Assembly: GCA_910577955.1 (NCBI GenBank)
Contig: CAJTNC010000013.1
Span: 1 to 64,000 of the forward strand
DNA length: 64,000 bases
DNA from: an uncultured Lachnospiraceae bacterium
Lineage (GTDB): Bacteria; Bacillota; Clostridia; Lachnospirales; Lachnospiraceae
Direction: 5' to 3'
A program made the position numbers and the translations under genes. Within the stretch, counting starts at the first letter, position 1. Each line of letters opens with the position of its first letter. The notes below the pieces were generated by a model that worked only from the letters and a program-made list of their open reading frames with translations, ran no database searches and was not told the DNA's origin. Shown in pieces: positions 52,549 through 61,401 of the stretch.

Positions 52549-53406
52549 CTATGGCTGTTTCGTGCGCTGCAGAGCGATATTCTTCACGATCTGCTTTGCG
52601 ACGTCCGGTTTGTTCATTGTATAGATATGAAGGCCGTCCACGCCGTTTTCTAACAGATCTGCACACTGGCGGATGGCATAATCAATGCCGGCCTTGTACA
52701 TATCCTCAGGATTTTCTCCGTAGTTTGCAATGATGTCCGACAGCGCCTTCGGCACGGAGGAACCGGAGAGGGAGATGGAGCGCCCGATCTGTCCTGCGCT
52801 CGTGATGGGCATGATGCCCGCGTGGATTGGAGCGGTGATGCCTTTGCGCGCAGCCTTTTCCCGGAATTCGTAGAAGAAGTCATTGTCAAAGAAAAGCTGG
52901 GTGATGAACTGTGAAACGCCTCTGTCCTGTTTCTCTTTCATGTGCATCAGATCAGCCTCTTTGCTGAAAGACTCAAAATGTTTTTCGGGATAACATGCAC
53001 CCCATATTTCAAAATCCGTGTGAGATTTCAGAAAATCGACGAGGTTTGCCGCATAAGTAAATTCCCTGCTGGCATACTGCTCATCGGACATATCTTTCGG
53101 TCTGTCTCCCCGGAGAGCGAGAACGTTGGAAATATTGTTTTTTTCAAATTCCCTGCACAGCTTTTCTATATCGCTCCCGGTGCAGCCCACACAGGTCAGA
53201 TGAGCCATAGCGGGAATGTGCAGTTCGTTCTGGATATAGGAAGCGATCTCAATGGTACTTCCCGCGCGGCTTCCGCCTGCGCCGTAGGTGACGCTGATAA
53301 AATCCGGCTCTATCTCAGATAGTTCCTTCGCGACCGGAAAGGCGGAGGAAAATTCAATGTCCTTTTTCGGAGGGAATATCTCCATGGAGATCTGTACTTT
53401 ACTCAT
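52549..53406 (-). CDS. metF: 5,10-methylenetetrahydrofolate reductase
   Basis: 285 residues. The N-terminal ISMEIFPPKKDIEF carries the catalytic Glu. Later motifs are SVTYGAGGS, HLTCVG, LALRGDRPK (FAD-binding), GACYPEKH and HAGIMPI. The fold is a TIM barrel. It makes methyl-THF for methionine synthesis, or in acetogens for the Wood-Ljungdahl pathway. No MetH or MetV partner is adjacent. Start ATG at 53406. Confidence 0.95.
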   Translation of the reverse strand: MSKVQISMEIFPPKKDIEFSSAFPVAKELSEIEPDFISVTYGAGGSRAGSTIEIASYIQNELHIPAMAHLTCVGCTGSDIEKLCREFEKNNISNVLALRGDRPKDMSDEQYASREFTYAANLVDFLKSHTDFEIWGACYPEKHFESFSKEADLMHMKEKQDRGVSQFITQLFFDNDFFYEFREKAARKGITAPIHAGIMPITSAGQIGRSISLSGSSVPKALSDIIANYGENPEDMYKAGIDYAIRQCADLLENGVDGLHIYTMNKPDVAKQIVKNIALQRTKQP

Positions 53407-53631
53407 AGCGTGCGTATCCTTTGTTTTGCGAAGGGCGGAGGATCATTGATATTGTGATCATCATGCCGTTTCGCATTTTTTAGTATAAAGCCGCCTGTGA
53501 AGCATGTGGCTGTTGGTTGATAACAATTATATAGTAGCACAAATGCCGGCGGATGTCCAAATGAAATATCATTAGTCTCTTTAAAATAAGTGTTGCTGAA
53601 ATATAACTTCGGCGATTTCTACAAAAGCACA

Positions 53632-53660
53632 TTGATATGACAGGAGTCCAGTGTTATAAT
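53632..53660 (+). promoter_or_regulatory. Promoter of the GNAT/P-loop pair
   Basis: TTGATA (53632-53637), a 17-base spacer and TATAAT (53655-53660), with AAGGAG before the start codon at 53695. The rest of the 53407-53631 gap shows nothing else that I can support. Confidence 0.7.
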
Positions 53661-53694
53661 CGACTCAAAAAATCGGGATTTAAGGAGATAAAAA

Positions 53695-54144
53695 ATGCTT
53701 GTCAGAGAATATCAGATATCCGACTGCAAAGAAATCACAGAACTATTTTATAATACAGTCCACACAGTAAATGCGAAAGACTATACAAAAGAACAATTGG
53801 ATGTATGGGCAACAGAACAGGTGGATTTAGAAAAATGGAACCAGTCGCTTCAAGAACATTACAGCATAGTTGTTATTGAAAATAAAGTTATTGTAGGCTT
53901 TGGGGATATAGATAAGACGGGCTGCATTGACCGTCTGTTTGTTCACGCTTATTATCAGGGAAAAGGTATTGCAACTATTATTTGTAATCAACTGGAGCAA
54001 ACTGTTCAAGGAGATATTACCACTCACGCTTCTATCACGGCAAAGCCTTTCTTTGAAAAAAGAGGTTATAAGGTTGTTAAGGAACAGCAGGTAGAACGAC
54101 AAGGAGTTTTTCTTACAAACTTCTGTATGAAAAAGAACAGATGA
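53695..54144 (+). CDS. GNAT family N-acetyltransferase
   Basis: 149 residues. A single GNAT domain: N-terminal VREYQISDCKEITELF, acetyl-CoA loop YYQGKGIATII (about 85-95), and TAKPFFEKRGYKVVKEQ near the C-terminus. The pattern resembles YafP/PhnO-type acetyltransferases. More AT-rich than its neighbours, like the next gene, so the pair may be acquired. Substrate unknown. Confidence 0.87.
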   Translation: MLVREYQISDCKEITELFYNTVHTVNAKDYTKEQLDVWATEQVDLEKWNQSLQEHYSIVVIENKVIVGFGDIDKTGCIDRLFVHAYYQGKGIATIICNQLEQTVQGDITTHASITAKPFFEKRGYKVVKEQQVERQGVFLTNFCMKKNR

Positions 54145-54169
54145 TTTTCTGTTTGGAATGGAGAAAATG

Positions 54170-54682
54170 ATGATTATTTTAATTACAGGTGCATCACATA
54201 CAGGTAAGACTGTTCTTGCTCAAAAACTGCTTGAAAAGTATAAATATCCATATTTATCAATAGACCATCTGAAAATGGGTTTCATTCGTAGCGGCTATAC
54301 CAAACTCACACCCGAAGATGACGATAAGCTCACAGAGTATCTGTGGCCTATTATTCGTGAAATGATTAAAACCGCTATAGAGAATAAGCAAAACCTTATT
54401 ATTGAAGGGTGTTATATCCCTTTTGATTGGGAAAAAGATTTTGCAAAAGAATATCTTGATAATATCAGATACTTTTGCCTTGTAATGAGCGAAAATTATA
54501 TTAAAAATTATTTCAGCAATATCAAGAAGCATGCAAGTGCCATAGAAAGTCGCTTAGACGATAAATGGTGTACTATGGAAAGCGTTTTAGAAGATAATGC
54601 ACAGTTTATGCAGCTTGCAGAAAAGTACAATGTAAAATATGTGCTGATTGATGATAGGTACGAGATAGATATTGATTTATAA
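54170..54682 (+). CDS. P-loop NTPase/kinase-like protein
   Basis: About 170 residues from ATG 54170, with GGAG at 54160-54163; ATGs at 54158 and 54167 are alternatives. A P-loop GASHTGKT is at residues 7-14, and an LSIDHLKMGF segment and a lysine/arginine-rich lid region (AIESRLDDKWC) follow. The size and motifs fit small-molecule kinases or zeta-toxin-like phosphotransferases. It starts 25 bases after the GNAT gene and is probably co-transcribed. Substrate unknown. Confidence 0.7.
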   Translation: MIILITGASHTGKTVLAQKLLEKYKYPYLSIDHLKMGFIRSGYTKLTPEDDDKLTEYLWPIIREMIKTAIENKQNLIIEGCYIPFDWEKDFAKEYLDNIRYFCLVMSENYIKNYFSNIKKHASAIESRLDDKWCTMESVLEDNAQFMQLAEKYNVKYVLIDDRYEIDIDL

Positions 54683-54951
54683 TAATGAATTTCAGTTTTC
54701 TGGGCAGTCACCTACTAGTGGATGCTTGCCCACTGTTAGATATTTTAACGAATGGTTTAGCAAATCATAAGTGAGGGCGAAAGAGAATAAGAGTTATATT
54801 TACCCCAATGGGAGTGTGCGGCTTCCATTTTCTGCTTTTTATGACAGCCATACTAATTGTGATGGTATTCTGCGGAAATCTTCTTCTGACTTTCTGGAAT
54901 CACTGGCGGCGTGACGACAAAAACAGAAATTAAGAAAGATGGCAGGCGCCA

Positions 54952-55575
54952 ATGATACATGGAACCGGAAATGAAGATATTACTTTGACGGAGGGTACAG
55001 TGACCTATGATATCAGGTTCCTCGCAACAGCGCCAGTATCCGGGGAATTGATTCGTTTGATTATCAATATAGAGGCACAGAATGATTTTTATCCGGGTTA
55101 TCCGTTGATAAAGAGGGCAATCTACTATTGTAGCCGCATGATCTCCGCTCAATATGGAACAGAGTTTACAGAGTCTCATTATGAGAAAATCAAAAAGATA
55201 TACAGCATATGGATCTGTATGAATCCACCCAAAAACCGGGAGAACAGCATTACCCGTTATTATATATCAGAGGAAAATCTGGTGGGAGGTGTAAAGGAAC
55301 GAAAAGCGGATTATGATCTGATGGCGGCTGTTATGATCTGCCTTGGAAGAGAAGATTCTGATACAGGTATACGGAAACTGTTGAATATTCTTCTTTCCAC
55401 AGAGACAGGATCAGAGGATAAATGCCAGATGTTGGAAGAGGATTTTCATATTAAAATGACGCAGAAGTTGGAGAGTGAGGTGTCGCTTATGTGTAATTAT
55501 TCTGAAACAAATCTGTGAAAAGTTTGGCCTGACAGAAGAATCTGCAAAAACGTACTTGAAAGAAATGACCTAAAC
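54952..55575 (+). pseudogene. Rpn-family nuclease/transposase remnant
   Basis: The frame 54952-55518 encodes YDIRFLATAP, NIEAQNDFYPGYPLIKRAIY, SAQYGTEFTESHYEKI and IWICMNPPKNRENSI. This is the middle and C-terminal part of the Rpn-type PD-(D/E)XK transposase-like proteins of Lachnospiraceae (about 300 residues). The N-terminal third is missing. The frame ends early at MCNYSETNL. In another frame, KQICEKFGLTEESAKTYLKEMT (about 55506-55571) reads like the original C-terminus, pointing to a frameshift or internal deletion. The gene is broken and probably non-functional. The 54683-54951 gap before it shows nothing else recognisable. Confidence 0.75.
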
Positions 55576-55657
55576 ACATTCCAATCAGAGCATTTCCGTG
55601 TTCTGCCTGAAATAATATTACAAGATTTTTCGCATTTAGGTATGTTATGGAGCCCAC

Positions 55658-55687
55658 TTGACAAGTAATCTTATTTCGGAGTAGAAT
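55658..55687 (+). promoter_or_regulatory. Promoter of the T-box/thrS operon
   Basis: TTGACA (55658-55663), an 18-base spacer and TAGAAT (55682-55687). Transcription would start close to 55695, just ahead of the T-box stem I. Confidence 0.65.
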
Positions 55688-55699
55688 AGGAACGTAAAA

Positions 55700-55971
55700 C
55701 AAGTACACAAAAAACGTTGATGAGAAGAGTACCTGTGCGGAATGCAGCCAGAGAGAAGCGCCGGAGATCAGAAGAAATTCTGATGTGCAGGCTGGAAGCG
55801 CTTTTGCAGGAGTATATGGGAAGACCGCCTCGGAGTGACCCTAATCCGGTCCGCAGGCCTGCGTTACGGGCGAATGAGTGGCCTTGATGTTAAAGCTGTC
55901 AGGGCAAGCTGGGTGGAACCGCGTAATTTACGTCCCATGCATTACATAGCGTAGTGCGTGGGGCTTTTTTC
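55700..55971 (+). ncRNA. T-box riboswitch (threonine), thrS leader
   Basis: The leader has the order expected of a T-box: GATGAGAAGAGTA near 55718 (stem I base), a long stem I with AGAGAG, the T-box consensus GGGTGGAACCGCG at 55911-55923, and a terminator (CCCATGCA...GTGCGTGGGG, then TTTTTT at 55965-55970). An ACC triplet at 55824-55826 is the likely threonine specifier, but its exact loop position was not folded. Uncharged tRNA-Thr would stabilise the antiterminator and allow transcription of the membrane gene and thrS. Confidence 0.92.
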
Positions 55972-56023
55972 ATGGAAGCGGCAGCCGCGGATGCAAAAAC
56001 GACAGCGGGCGGCAGACCGGCGG

Positions 56024-56056
56024 AAAAAGCACAGAAAAAGCACAGAAAAAGCACAG
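56024..56056 (+). repeat. 11-bp direct repeat, three copies
   Basis: AAAAAGCACAG repeats exactly three times between the T-box terminator and the ribosome binding site of the next gene. A slippage-prone spacer; no protein role is supported. Confidence 0.75.
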
Positions 56057-56073
56057 AAAAAACAGGAGGAGAC

Positions 56074-56436
56074 ATGGACGCGAAGAAAGAAGAGAAAAAA
56101 GGGCGGCGGGGGCTGCCGACGCAGATGCATCTGTTTATCCGCATTGCAGCCGGGGCGTATCTGTTGTATCTTTCCTACGGCATTTTCAGCACGCAGGCAC
56201 AGGCGCAGGGAGTGGAGAGAGTTGTTTTTATCGGGGCGCTTATCTTGTTTGCGGTGATTGGCGGAACCGTTATAATTTCTTCCCTGAGGTCGCTGCAGCG
56301 GGGGGAGTATGCCGGCGGAGCGGCCGATACCGGAGAGAATAAAAATAAAGAGGCGGAAGAAAATAAAGAGACGGAGCGAAAGAGGATTCGGTTTGAAGAA
56401 CCGATTGAGATAAGAGAGAAAGAGGAGGAAGAATAA
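56074..56436 (+). CDS. Small membrane protein in the thrS operon, unknown
   Basis: 120 residues from ATG 56074, chosen because AGGAGGAGAC lies just upstream; the longer open frame from 55954 overlaps the T-box terminator. Two hydrophobic helices (about 18-38 LFIRIAAGAYLLYLSYGIF, and 48-70 VVFIGALILFAVIGGTVII), then a very acidic and basic C-terminal tail. No known family. It sits between the T-box and thrS, so threonine starvation would induce it. Its stop is 1 base before the thrS start. Confidence 0.75.
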   Translation: MDAKKEEKKGRRGLPTQMHLFIRIAAGAYLLYLSYGIFSTQAQAQGVERVVFIGALILFAVIGGTVIISSLRSLQRGEYAGGAADTGENKNKEAEENKETERKRIRFEEPIEIREKEEEE

Positions 56437-56437
56437 T

Positions 56438-58393
56438 ATGAATATTACACTGAAAGACGGCAGCGTAAAAGAATACGAAGCGGGTATCAGCGTCATTGAC
56501 ATCGCAAAAGATTTGAGCGAGGGTCTGGCAAGAGCAGCCTGCGCCGGAGAGATAAACGGGGAAGTTGTGGATCTGCGCACGCCTGTTGAGCAGGACTGCG
56601 AACTCAATATTTTGACGGCAAACGATAAGGAGGGACTGCGGGTTGTGCGCCATACGGCCTCCCATGTGATGGCGGAAGCCGTGAAGCGGGTATTTCCGGA
56701 GGCGAAGCTTGCCATCGGACCAAGCATCGATACGGGGTATTATTATGATTTCGACCATGCGCCCTTTTCCAGAGAGGATCTGGATAAGATCGAGGCTGAG
56801 ATGAAGAAGATCATCAAGGAAGGGCATGAACTCAAGCGCTTTACGATGCCCCGGGCGGAAGCTATAAAATTCATGGAGGAGAAAGGCGAGCCCTACAAAG
56901 TGGAGCTGATCGAAGATCTGCCGGAAGGCGCGGAGATTTCCTTCTATGATCAGGGAGGATTTGTGGATCTGTGTGCGGGCCCTCACCTGATGACTACCAA
57001 GGGCATTAAGGCTTTTAAGCTGACATCTTCCTCCATGGCATACTGGAGAGGAGATTCCAATAAGGCCCAGCTGCAGAGAATTTACGGCACCGCTTTTAAT
57101 AAGAAGGAAGAGCTTGCAGAGTATCTGGAATATTTGGAGAACATCAAACGCCGCGACCACAATAAACTGGGGCGGGAGATGGAACTGTTCACCACGGTGG
57201 ATGTGATCGGGCAGGGACTGCCGCTTCTGATGCCTAAGGGCGCGAAGATGGTGCAGACCATGCAGCGCTGGATCGAGGATCTGGAGGACAACGAGTGGGG
57301 CTATATCCGGACAAAGACCCCGCTTATGGCAAAGAGCGATCTGTACAGACTTTCCGGCCACTGGGATCACTACAAGGAGGGCATGTTCGTGCTGGGCGAT
57401 GAGGAGAAGAGCAAGGAAGTGTTCGCCCTGCGTCCGATGACCTGCCCGTTCCAGTATTTTGTCTACAAGGCGACTCAGCATTCCTACCGTGATCTGCCCC
57501 TGCGCTACGGCGAGACATCAACGCTTTTCAGAAACGAGGACTCCGGCGAGATGCACGGACTGACCAGAGTGCGTCAGTTCACGATCTCCGAGGGACACTT
57601 GGTGGTCCGTCCGGATCAGATGGTGGAGGAGTTTAAAAAATGTATCGCGCTGGCGCAGCACTGCCTGAAAACTTTGGGAGTGGAGGAGGATGTGACTTAT
57701 CATATCTCCAAATGGGACCCCGCCAACAGAGAAAAATATATCGGTGAGCCGGAGGTCTGGGAGGAGACAGAGGGACATATCAGAAAGATCATGGAAGAAC
57801 TGCAGATTCCCTTCGTGGAGGACGTGGGCGAGGCGGCTTTCTACGGACCTAAGGTGGATATCAACACAAAGAACGTCTACGGCAAAGAAGATACGATGAT
57901 CACGGTCCAGTGGGATGCGCTGTTGGCGGCACAGTTTGATATGTATTATATAGATCAAAACGGCGATAAGGTGCGCCCTTACATCATTCACAGAACCTCT
58001 ATGGGCTGTTATGAGAGGACACTGGCGTGGCTGATCGAGAAATATGAGGGCAAGTTCCCCACATGGCTTTGCCCTGTGCAGGTGAGAGTTCTGCCGATCT
58101 CCGATAAATATGAAGAGTATGCACAGAAAGTATGCAAAGAACTGAAAGGAAACGGCGTGCTCGCGGAGGTGGACAGCCGTTCCGAAAAGATCGGTTTTAA
58201 GATCAGGGAAGCAAGGCTTGCGAAACTGCCCTACATGCTTGTGGTGGGAGGACAGGAAGAAGAGGACGGCACGGTGTCCGTGAGAAGCCGTTTTGCCGGG
58301 GACGAGGGAGTGAAACCTCTCGCAGAGTTTATTGACCAGATTAGTCGAGAAATCCGGACAAAGGAGATCCGAAAAGAAGAACAGGAGAAATAG
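56438..58393 (+). CDS. thrS: Threonine-tRNA ligase
   Basis: 651 residues, full-length bacterial type. N-terminal TGS domain (1-62), editing domain with RHTASHVMAEA and the late GGFVDLCAGPHL pair, class II catalytic core with the zinc-binding MTCPF cysteine, GETSTLFRNEDSGEMHGLTRVRQF (motif 2) and HRTSMGCYERTLAWL (motif 3), and a C-terminal anticodon domain (from PVQVRVLPI). It charges tRNA-Thr and corrects Ser-tRNA-Thr. Regulated by the T-box upstream. Terminated by the hairpin at 58405-58438. Confidence 0.98.
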   Translation: MNITLKDGSVKEYEAGISVIDIAKDLSEGLARAACAGEINGEVVDLRTPVEQDCELNILTANDKEGLRVVRHTASHVMAEAVKRVFPEAKLAIGPSIDTGYYYDFDHAPFSREDLDKIEAEMKKIIKEGHELKRFTMPRAEAIKFMEEKGEPYKVELIEDLPEGAEISFYDQGGFVDLCAGPHLMTTKGIKAFKLTSSSMAYWRGDSNKAQLQRIYGTAFNKKEELAEYLEYLENIKRRDHNKLGREMELFTTVDVIGQGLPLLMPKGAKMVQTMQRWIEDLEDNEWGYIRTKTPLMAKSDLYRLSGHWDHYKEGMFVLGDEEKSKEVFALRPMTCPFQYFVYKATQHSYRDLPLRYGETSTLFRNEDSGEMHGLTRVRQFTISEGHLVVRPDQMVEEFKKCIALAQHCLKTLGVEEDVTYHISKWDPANREKYIGEPEVWEETEGHIRKIMEELQIPFVEDVGEAAFYGPKVDINTKNVYGKEDTMITVQWDALLAAQFDMYYIDQNGDKVRPYIIHRTSMGCYERTLAWLIEKYEGKFPTWLCPVQVRVLPISDKYEEYAQKVCKELKGNGVLAEVDSRSEKIGFKIREARLAKLPYMLVVGGQEEEDGTVSVRSRFAGDEGVKPLAEFIDQISREIRTKEIRKEEQEK

Positions 58394-58404
58394 AGACAGA
58401 CAAG

Positions 58405-58438
58405 CCGCGCCGCGGGGAGATCCCACGGCGCGGGTTTT
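58405..58438 (+). terminator. Strong GC-rich terminator of thrS
   Basis: CCGCGCCG (58405-58412) pairs with CGGCGCGG (58426-58433), with an inner GGG/CCC pair, then TTTT. It lies between thrS and the convergent SGNH gene. Confidence 0.85.
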
Positions 58439-58446
58439 AAATGAGC

Positions 58447-59505
58447 TTAGTCATAATATTCGTAGATATAGCTATCTGTGATCTCCTTCGCCAGCATTTT
58501 CATTTCGGCGATCTTTTCCGCACAGTTCTCCTTTGTGACCCTGTAGGTTTCTCTGCCTAACTGTTCAAACATATACTGATTGATCTCCGGAGAATAGTGG
58601 ATCATATCCATATAGTTGTCCAGATCGCACACGATGTCTTTTTCGGACTGGAAATAGTATACTTCCACGTTGTCAAAGGTAAGCAGGGCGGGCAGCGTCT
58701 GTTCCAAAAGATAAAAGTTTTTGTCCAGTTCTCCGTTTACATAGGCGGCATCCCACCATAACAGGGAGTAGGGGGGCAGGATAAAGCGGTAGGCAGTGTC
58801 AGGATTGGCGGCGATCTCCTGTGCCAGAAGAGCAAGATTTTTCTCAAGATTCTCTTTTGCCTCAGTGAAATCTTGGGGGGACTTTGCTTTCTCCGGTTTA
58901 AAGTAGACCTGCTTTGCCTTTGACGCGCCGAATTCTTTTTCCTCCGCCCAGTTGTAGGCGTTTCCGCCTGTATTTTTGTCGAGGCTGGCATAGGTAAACT
59001 GCAAAGGTATTTTTTCCAACAAAATCTCTTTATTGTAAAGGTAAGGAATATCGTCAAGCAAAGTCTCGGTGCGCAGATAGGCCGGGGGACTTACGCCCTC
59101 CGGGATCGTGGGTTTTGGGGAGGCTTCTAAGGCGAACATGTCAAGGCACCAGAAGACGTTTTTCAGCTCCTGCTTTTCGTGTGCCATGTCCAGATAGTAC
59201 AAAAGATCCGCCAGAGAGCCGGAAGCTTTGATGACTTTGATCGTGAGGCAGCCGTAGCGTTCATCCAGATAACTGCTGTCGAAATTTTCGGCAACGGAAG
59301 AACCCATGAGCACACTGTCATAGGAAAAGTTTCTGACAGTGCCGACTACCTGATTGTCCCTGTCGTAAAGTACGGCCTTTTTATCCCCTAAGGGGGCGTG
59401 GTACTGGTAGAAAGGATCGAAGTACCATACGACGCAGAATATGACAAACAGTTCCAAAGCAATAAAAAATATCAGTTTTCCAAGGGGATGTTTTTGTTTC
59501 AACAT
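58447..59505 (-). CDS. SGNH/DltD-AlgJ-like protein paired with MBOAT acyltransferase
   Basis: 352 residues. One N-terminal membrane helix (about 9-29, GKLIFFIALELFVIFCVVWY), the rest extracytoplasmic. SVLMGSSVAENF (about 65-76) has the GxS nucleophile block and the late DNYMDMIHYSPE (about residues 300-311) the Asp-His pair of SGNH-type esterases/acyltransferases such as AlgJ, AlgX and DltD. It is encoded 12 bases after the MBOAT gene on the same strand, the usual two-gene layout for O-acylation of extracellular polysaccharide. The acceptor polymer is unknown. Confidence 0.75.
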   Translation of the reverse strand: MLKQKHPLGKLIFFIALELFVIFCVVWYFDPFYQYHAPLGDKKAVLYDRDNQVVGTVRNFSYDSVLMGSSVAENFDSSYLDERYGCLTIKVIKASGSLADLLYYLDMAHEKQELKNVFWCLDMFALEASPKPTIPEGVSPPAYLRTETLLDDIPYLYNKEILLEKIPLQFTYASLDKNTGGNAYNWAEEKEFGASKAKQVYFKPEKAKSPQDFTEAKENLEKNLALLAQEIAANPDTAYRFILPPYSLLWWDAAYVNGELDKNFYLLEQTLPALLTFDNVEVYYFQSEKDIVCDLDNYMDMIHYSPEINQYMFEQLGRETYRVTKENCAEKIAEMKMLAKEITDSYIYEYYD

Positions 59506-59517
59506 ATCGTCTCCTTC

Positions 59518-61008
59518 TTAAAAATTAAAATACAGAAAAACGCTGACTTGTGACAGGGAGATGAAGCACCAGACAAACAAAGTCGCGAGGAGGAATACAC
59601 CCAAGGTGCGATGGCCCTTTTTTTCGATCCATTGTTCCGCCGTCATTCCCCGAATGAGAAAAATGCCGCACCCCATGAGGAATAGCATATAAAAAAGAAG
59701 CAGAACATTGACATACTGTGGGAAATACCGTTCCGCTATGCCTGTGAGGACATAATTTTCAGGAAAGCGCAGAGTATCGCAAAGCCGCAGGAGCATGCCG
59801 TTATTACCTCCGGCAAACATTTTTTTCCATAGAAGAGCGGCGTCCGATAAAGAGTCGCTGCGGAAGATGGAAAAAGAGAGAACCAGAAAAAAAACGGTAA
59901 AAAGCCTGCGCACTTTTAGAAAAGCCGTCTCCTTGACGGCTGCTGCGTCTGATATTTTGAGGCGGGAAAAAAGCGTCTCCCCGGCCATGACGACGCCGTG
60001 AAAAAGCCCCCAGAGGACAAAAGTCCAGTTTGCGCCGTGCCAGAAGCCGCTTACAAGGAAAACGATGAGGATGTTGAGGCATTGCCTGTAAAGCCCTTTC
60101 CTGTTTCCGCCCAAGGGAATGTAGATATACTGGGTCAGAAACCGGGACAGCGTGATATGCCATCTGCGCCAAAAATCCCTGACGGAGACAGCCATAAGCG
60201 GAGAGCGGAAATTTATGGGGAGTGAGAACCCCATCATCCGGCCGATGCCTCTGGCCATGTCGCAGTAACCGCTGAAATCGAAATAGAGTTCCATCATATA
60301 AAAAATCGCGGCCACCCATGCCGAGGGCGCATCGAGGCCGGAGATATGCGAAAATCCCTGATTGACGAGAACAGCCAGAGAATCCGCGAAAAGCACCTTC
60401 TTGGACAGGCCGAGAATAAAGAGGGCGGCTCCTCTGTAAAAGTCGTCGGCGGTCTTTTTTCTCTCCCGCCAGTCGTCAAGCTGGGGGAGCCATTCGTCGT
60501 ACATAACGATAGGGCCGGCGATCAACTGGGGGAAAAAGGTGATAAAACAGGCGTAATCCACAAAAGGACGGTGGGCAGCGTTTTTGCGGCAGCGCTCCAC
60601 AAGATAGGATATCTGCTGAAAAGTAAAAAAGCTGATGCCGAGAGGGAGAGCGATCTTTTCGATGCTTATGTGAGTGTGCAGCAAAAAGTTGCAGTTTTCA
60701 ATAAAAAAGTTGAAATATTTAAAATAAAACAGAAGGCCGACATTGCCGAGGATCCCGATTGCGGAAATAAGCCTGCGGCGCTTCCTGCAGTCTGTTTTAT
60801 TGAGAAACATGCTGCAGCCGTAATTTAACAGAAGGCTTGCGATGAGAATGCCCACATAGGAAACATTATAGTAACCGTAAAATATGAGGGACATGCCGAA
60901 TAAAAAGAATTTTGCCCATAAAGGATTTTTAAGTCTTTGCAAAAGATAAAATCCGCCAATGACGACCGGCTGGAATATGGTGATGTAGACGACGGAATTA
61001 AACAGCAT
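59518..61008 (-). CDS. MBOAT family O-acyltransferase (AlgI/DltB-like)
   Basis: 496 residues with about ten hydrophobic helices. Family signatures: PLGISFFTFQQISYLVE, ITFFPQLIAGPIV, FDFSGYCDMARGIGRMMG, DFWRRWHITLSRFL, YIPLGGNRKG, and the catalytic histidine in VSGFWHGANWTFVLWG. It moves an acyl group, usually acetyl, across the membrane to a partner protein, here the SGNH protein encoded next. The operon probably decorates a cell-surface polysaccharide. Start ATG at 61008. Confidence 0.92.
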   Translation of the reverse strand: MLFNSVVYITIFQPVVIGGFYLLQRLKNPLWAKFFLFGMSLIFYGYYNVSYVGILIASLLLNYGCSMFLNKTDCRKRRRLISAIGILGNVGLLFYFKYFNFFIENCNFLLHTHISIEKIALPLGISFFTFQQISYLVERCRKNAAHRPFVDYACFITFFPQLIAGPIVMYDEWLPQLDDWRERKKTADDFYRGAALFILGLSKKVLFADSLAVLVNQGFSHISGLDAPSAWVAAIFYMMELYFDFSGYCDMARGIGRMMGFSLPINFRSPLMAVSVRDFWRRWHITLSRFLTQYIYIPLGGNRKGLYRQCLNILIVFLVSGFWHGANWTFVLWGLFHGVVMAGETLFSRLKISDAAAVKETAFLKVRRLFTVFFLVLSFSIFRSDSLSDAALLWKKMFAGGNNGMLLRLCDTLRFPENYVLTGIAERYFPQYVNVLLLFYMLFLMGCGIFLIRGMTAEQWIEKKGHRTLGVFLLATLFVWCFISLSQVSVFLYFNF

Positions 61009-61159
61009 CGAACCTGACCTCGCTTTTTGTTTCGGATAAAATATAAAAATGCTTTACAAAATATTTTAGAACAGCGCATAGATAAAATCAACAGCGCTTT
61101 TCTTTTTTTGTCAGCATAAAGTATAACCAATCTGCTCATACTGATTCTGTAAAAATGAA

Positions 61160-61373
61160 ATAGGCGTTTGCGAAACATTTCTTTCTGCAAAGATTGCTTG
61201 TGCAAAATATACGATCAAGGCGCAGGCACGTTTTCACTGCGGCTTGACTGCAGCGGACACATAAGGCGCCAAAATACGGTGCCTAAGTGCCGGCGGTCTC
61301 ACAGCGCCTGCTTATTGATGCGTAAATTTTGCACGGCAAAACAGTAGTATAAACAAGTTTCGCAATCACCTGT
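61160..61373 (+). repeat. MITE-like dispersed element, copy 2
   Basis: About 214 bases highly similar to 28358-28572: TTGCGAAAC (61168-61176) at the left, GTTTCGCAA (61357-61365) at the right, inner inverted repeats (GTGCAAAATATACG and GATGCGTAAATTTTGCAC) and the near-identical ACATAAGGCGCC...TTTTGCAC block. It ends about 28 bases before the DUF1540 start codon, so it may be transcribed as part of that gene's leader. The rest of the 61009-61401 gap has no gene. Confidence 0.75.
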
Positions 61374-61401
61374 AAGATGAAAAATCAGGAGGTAGAAAGA
61401 G

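Noticed and set aside
56270..58426. Long minus frames (403 and 302 residues) opposite thrS
   Set aside because: Shadows of the highly conserved thrS sequence; no ribosome binding site or homology.
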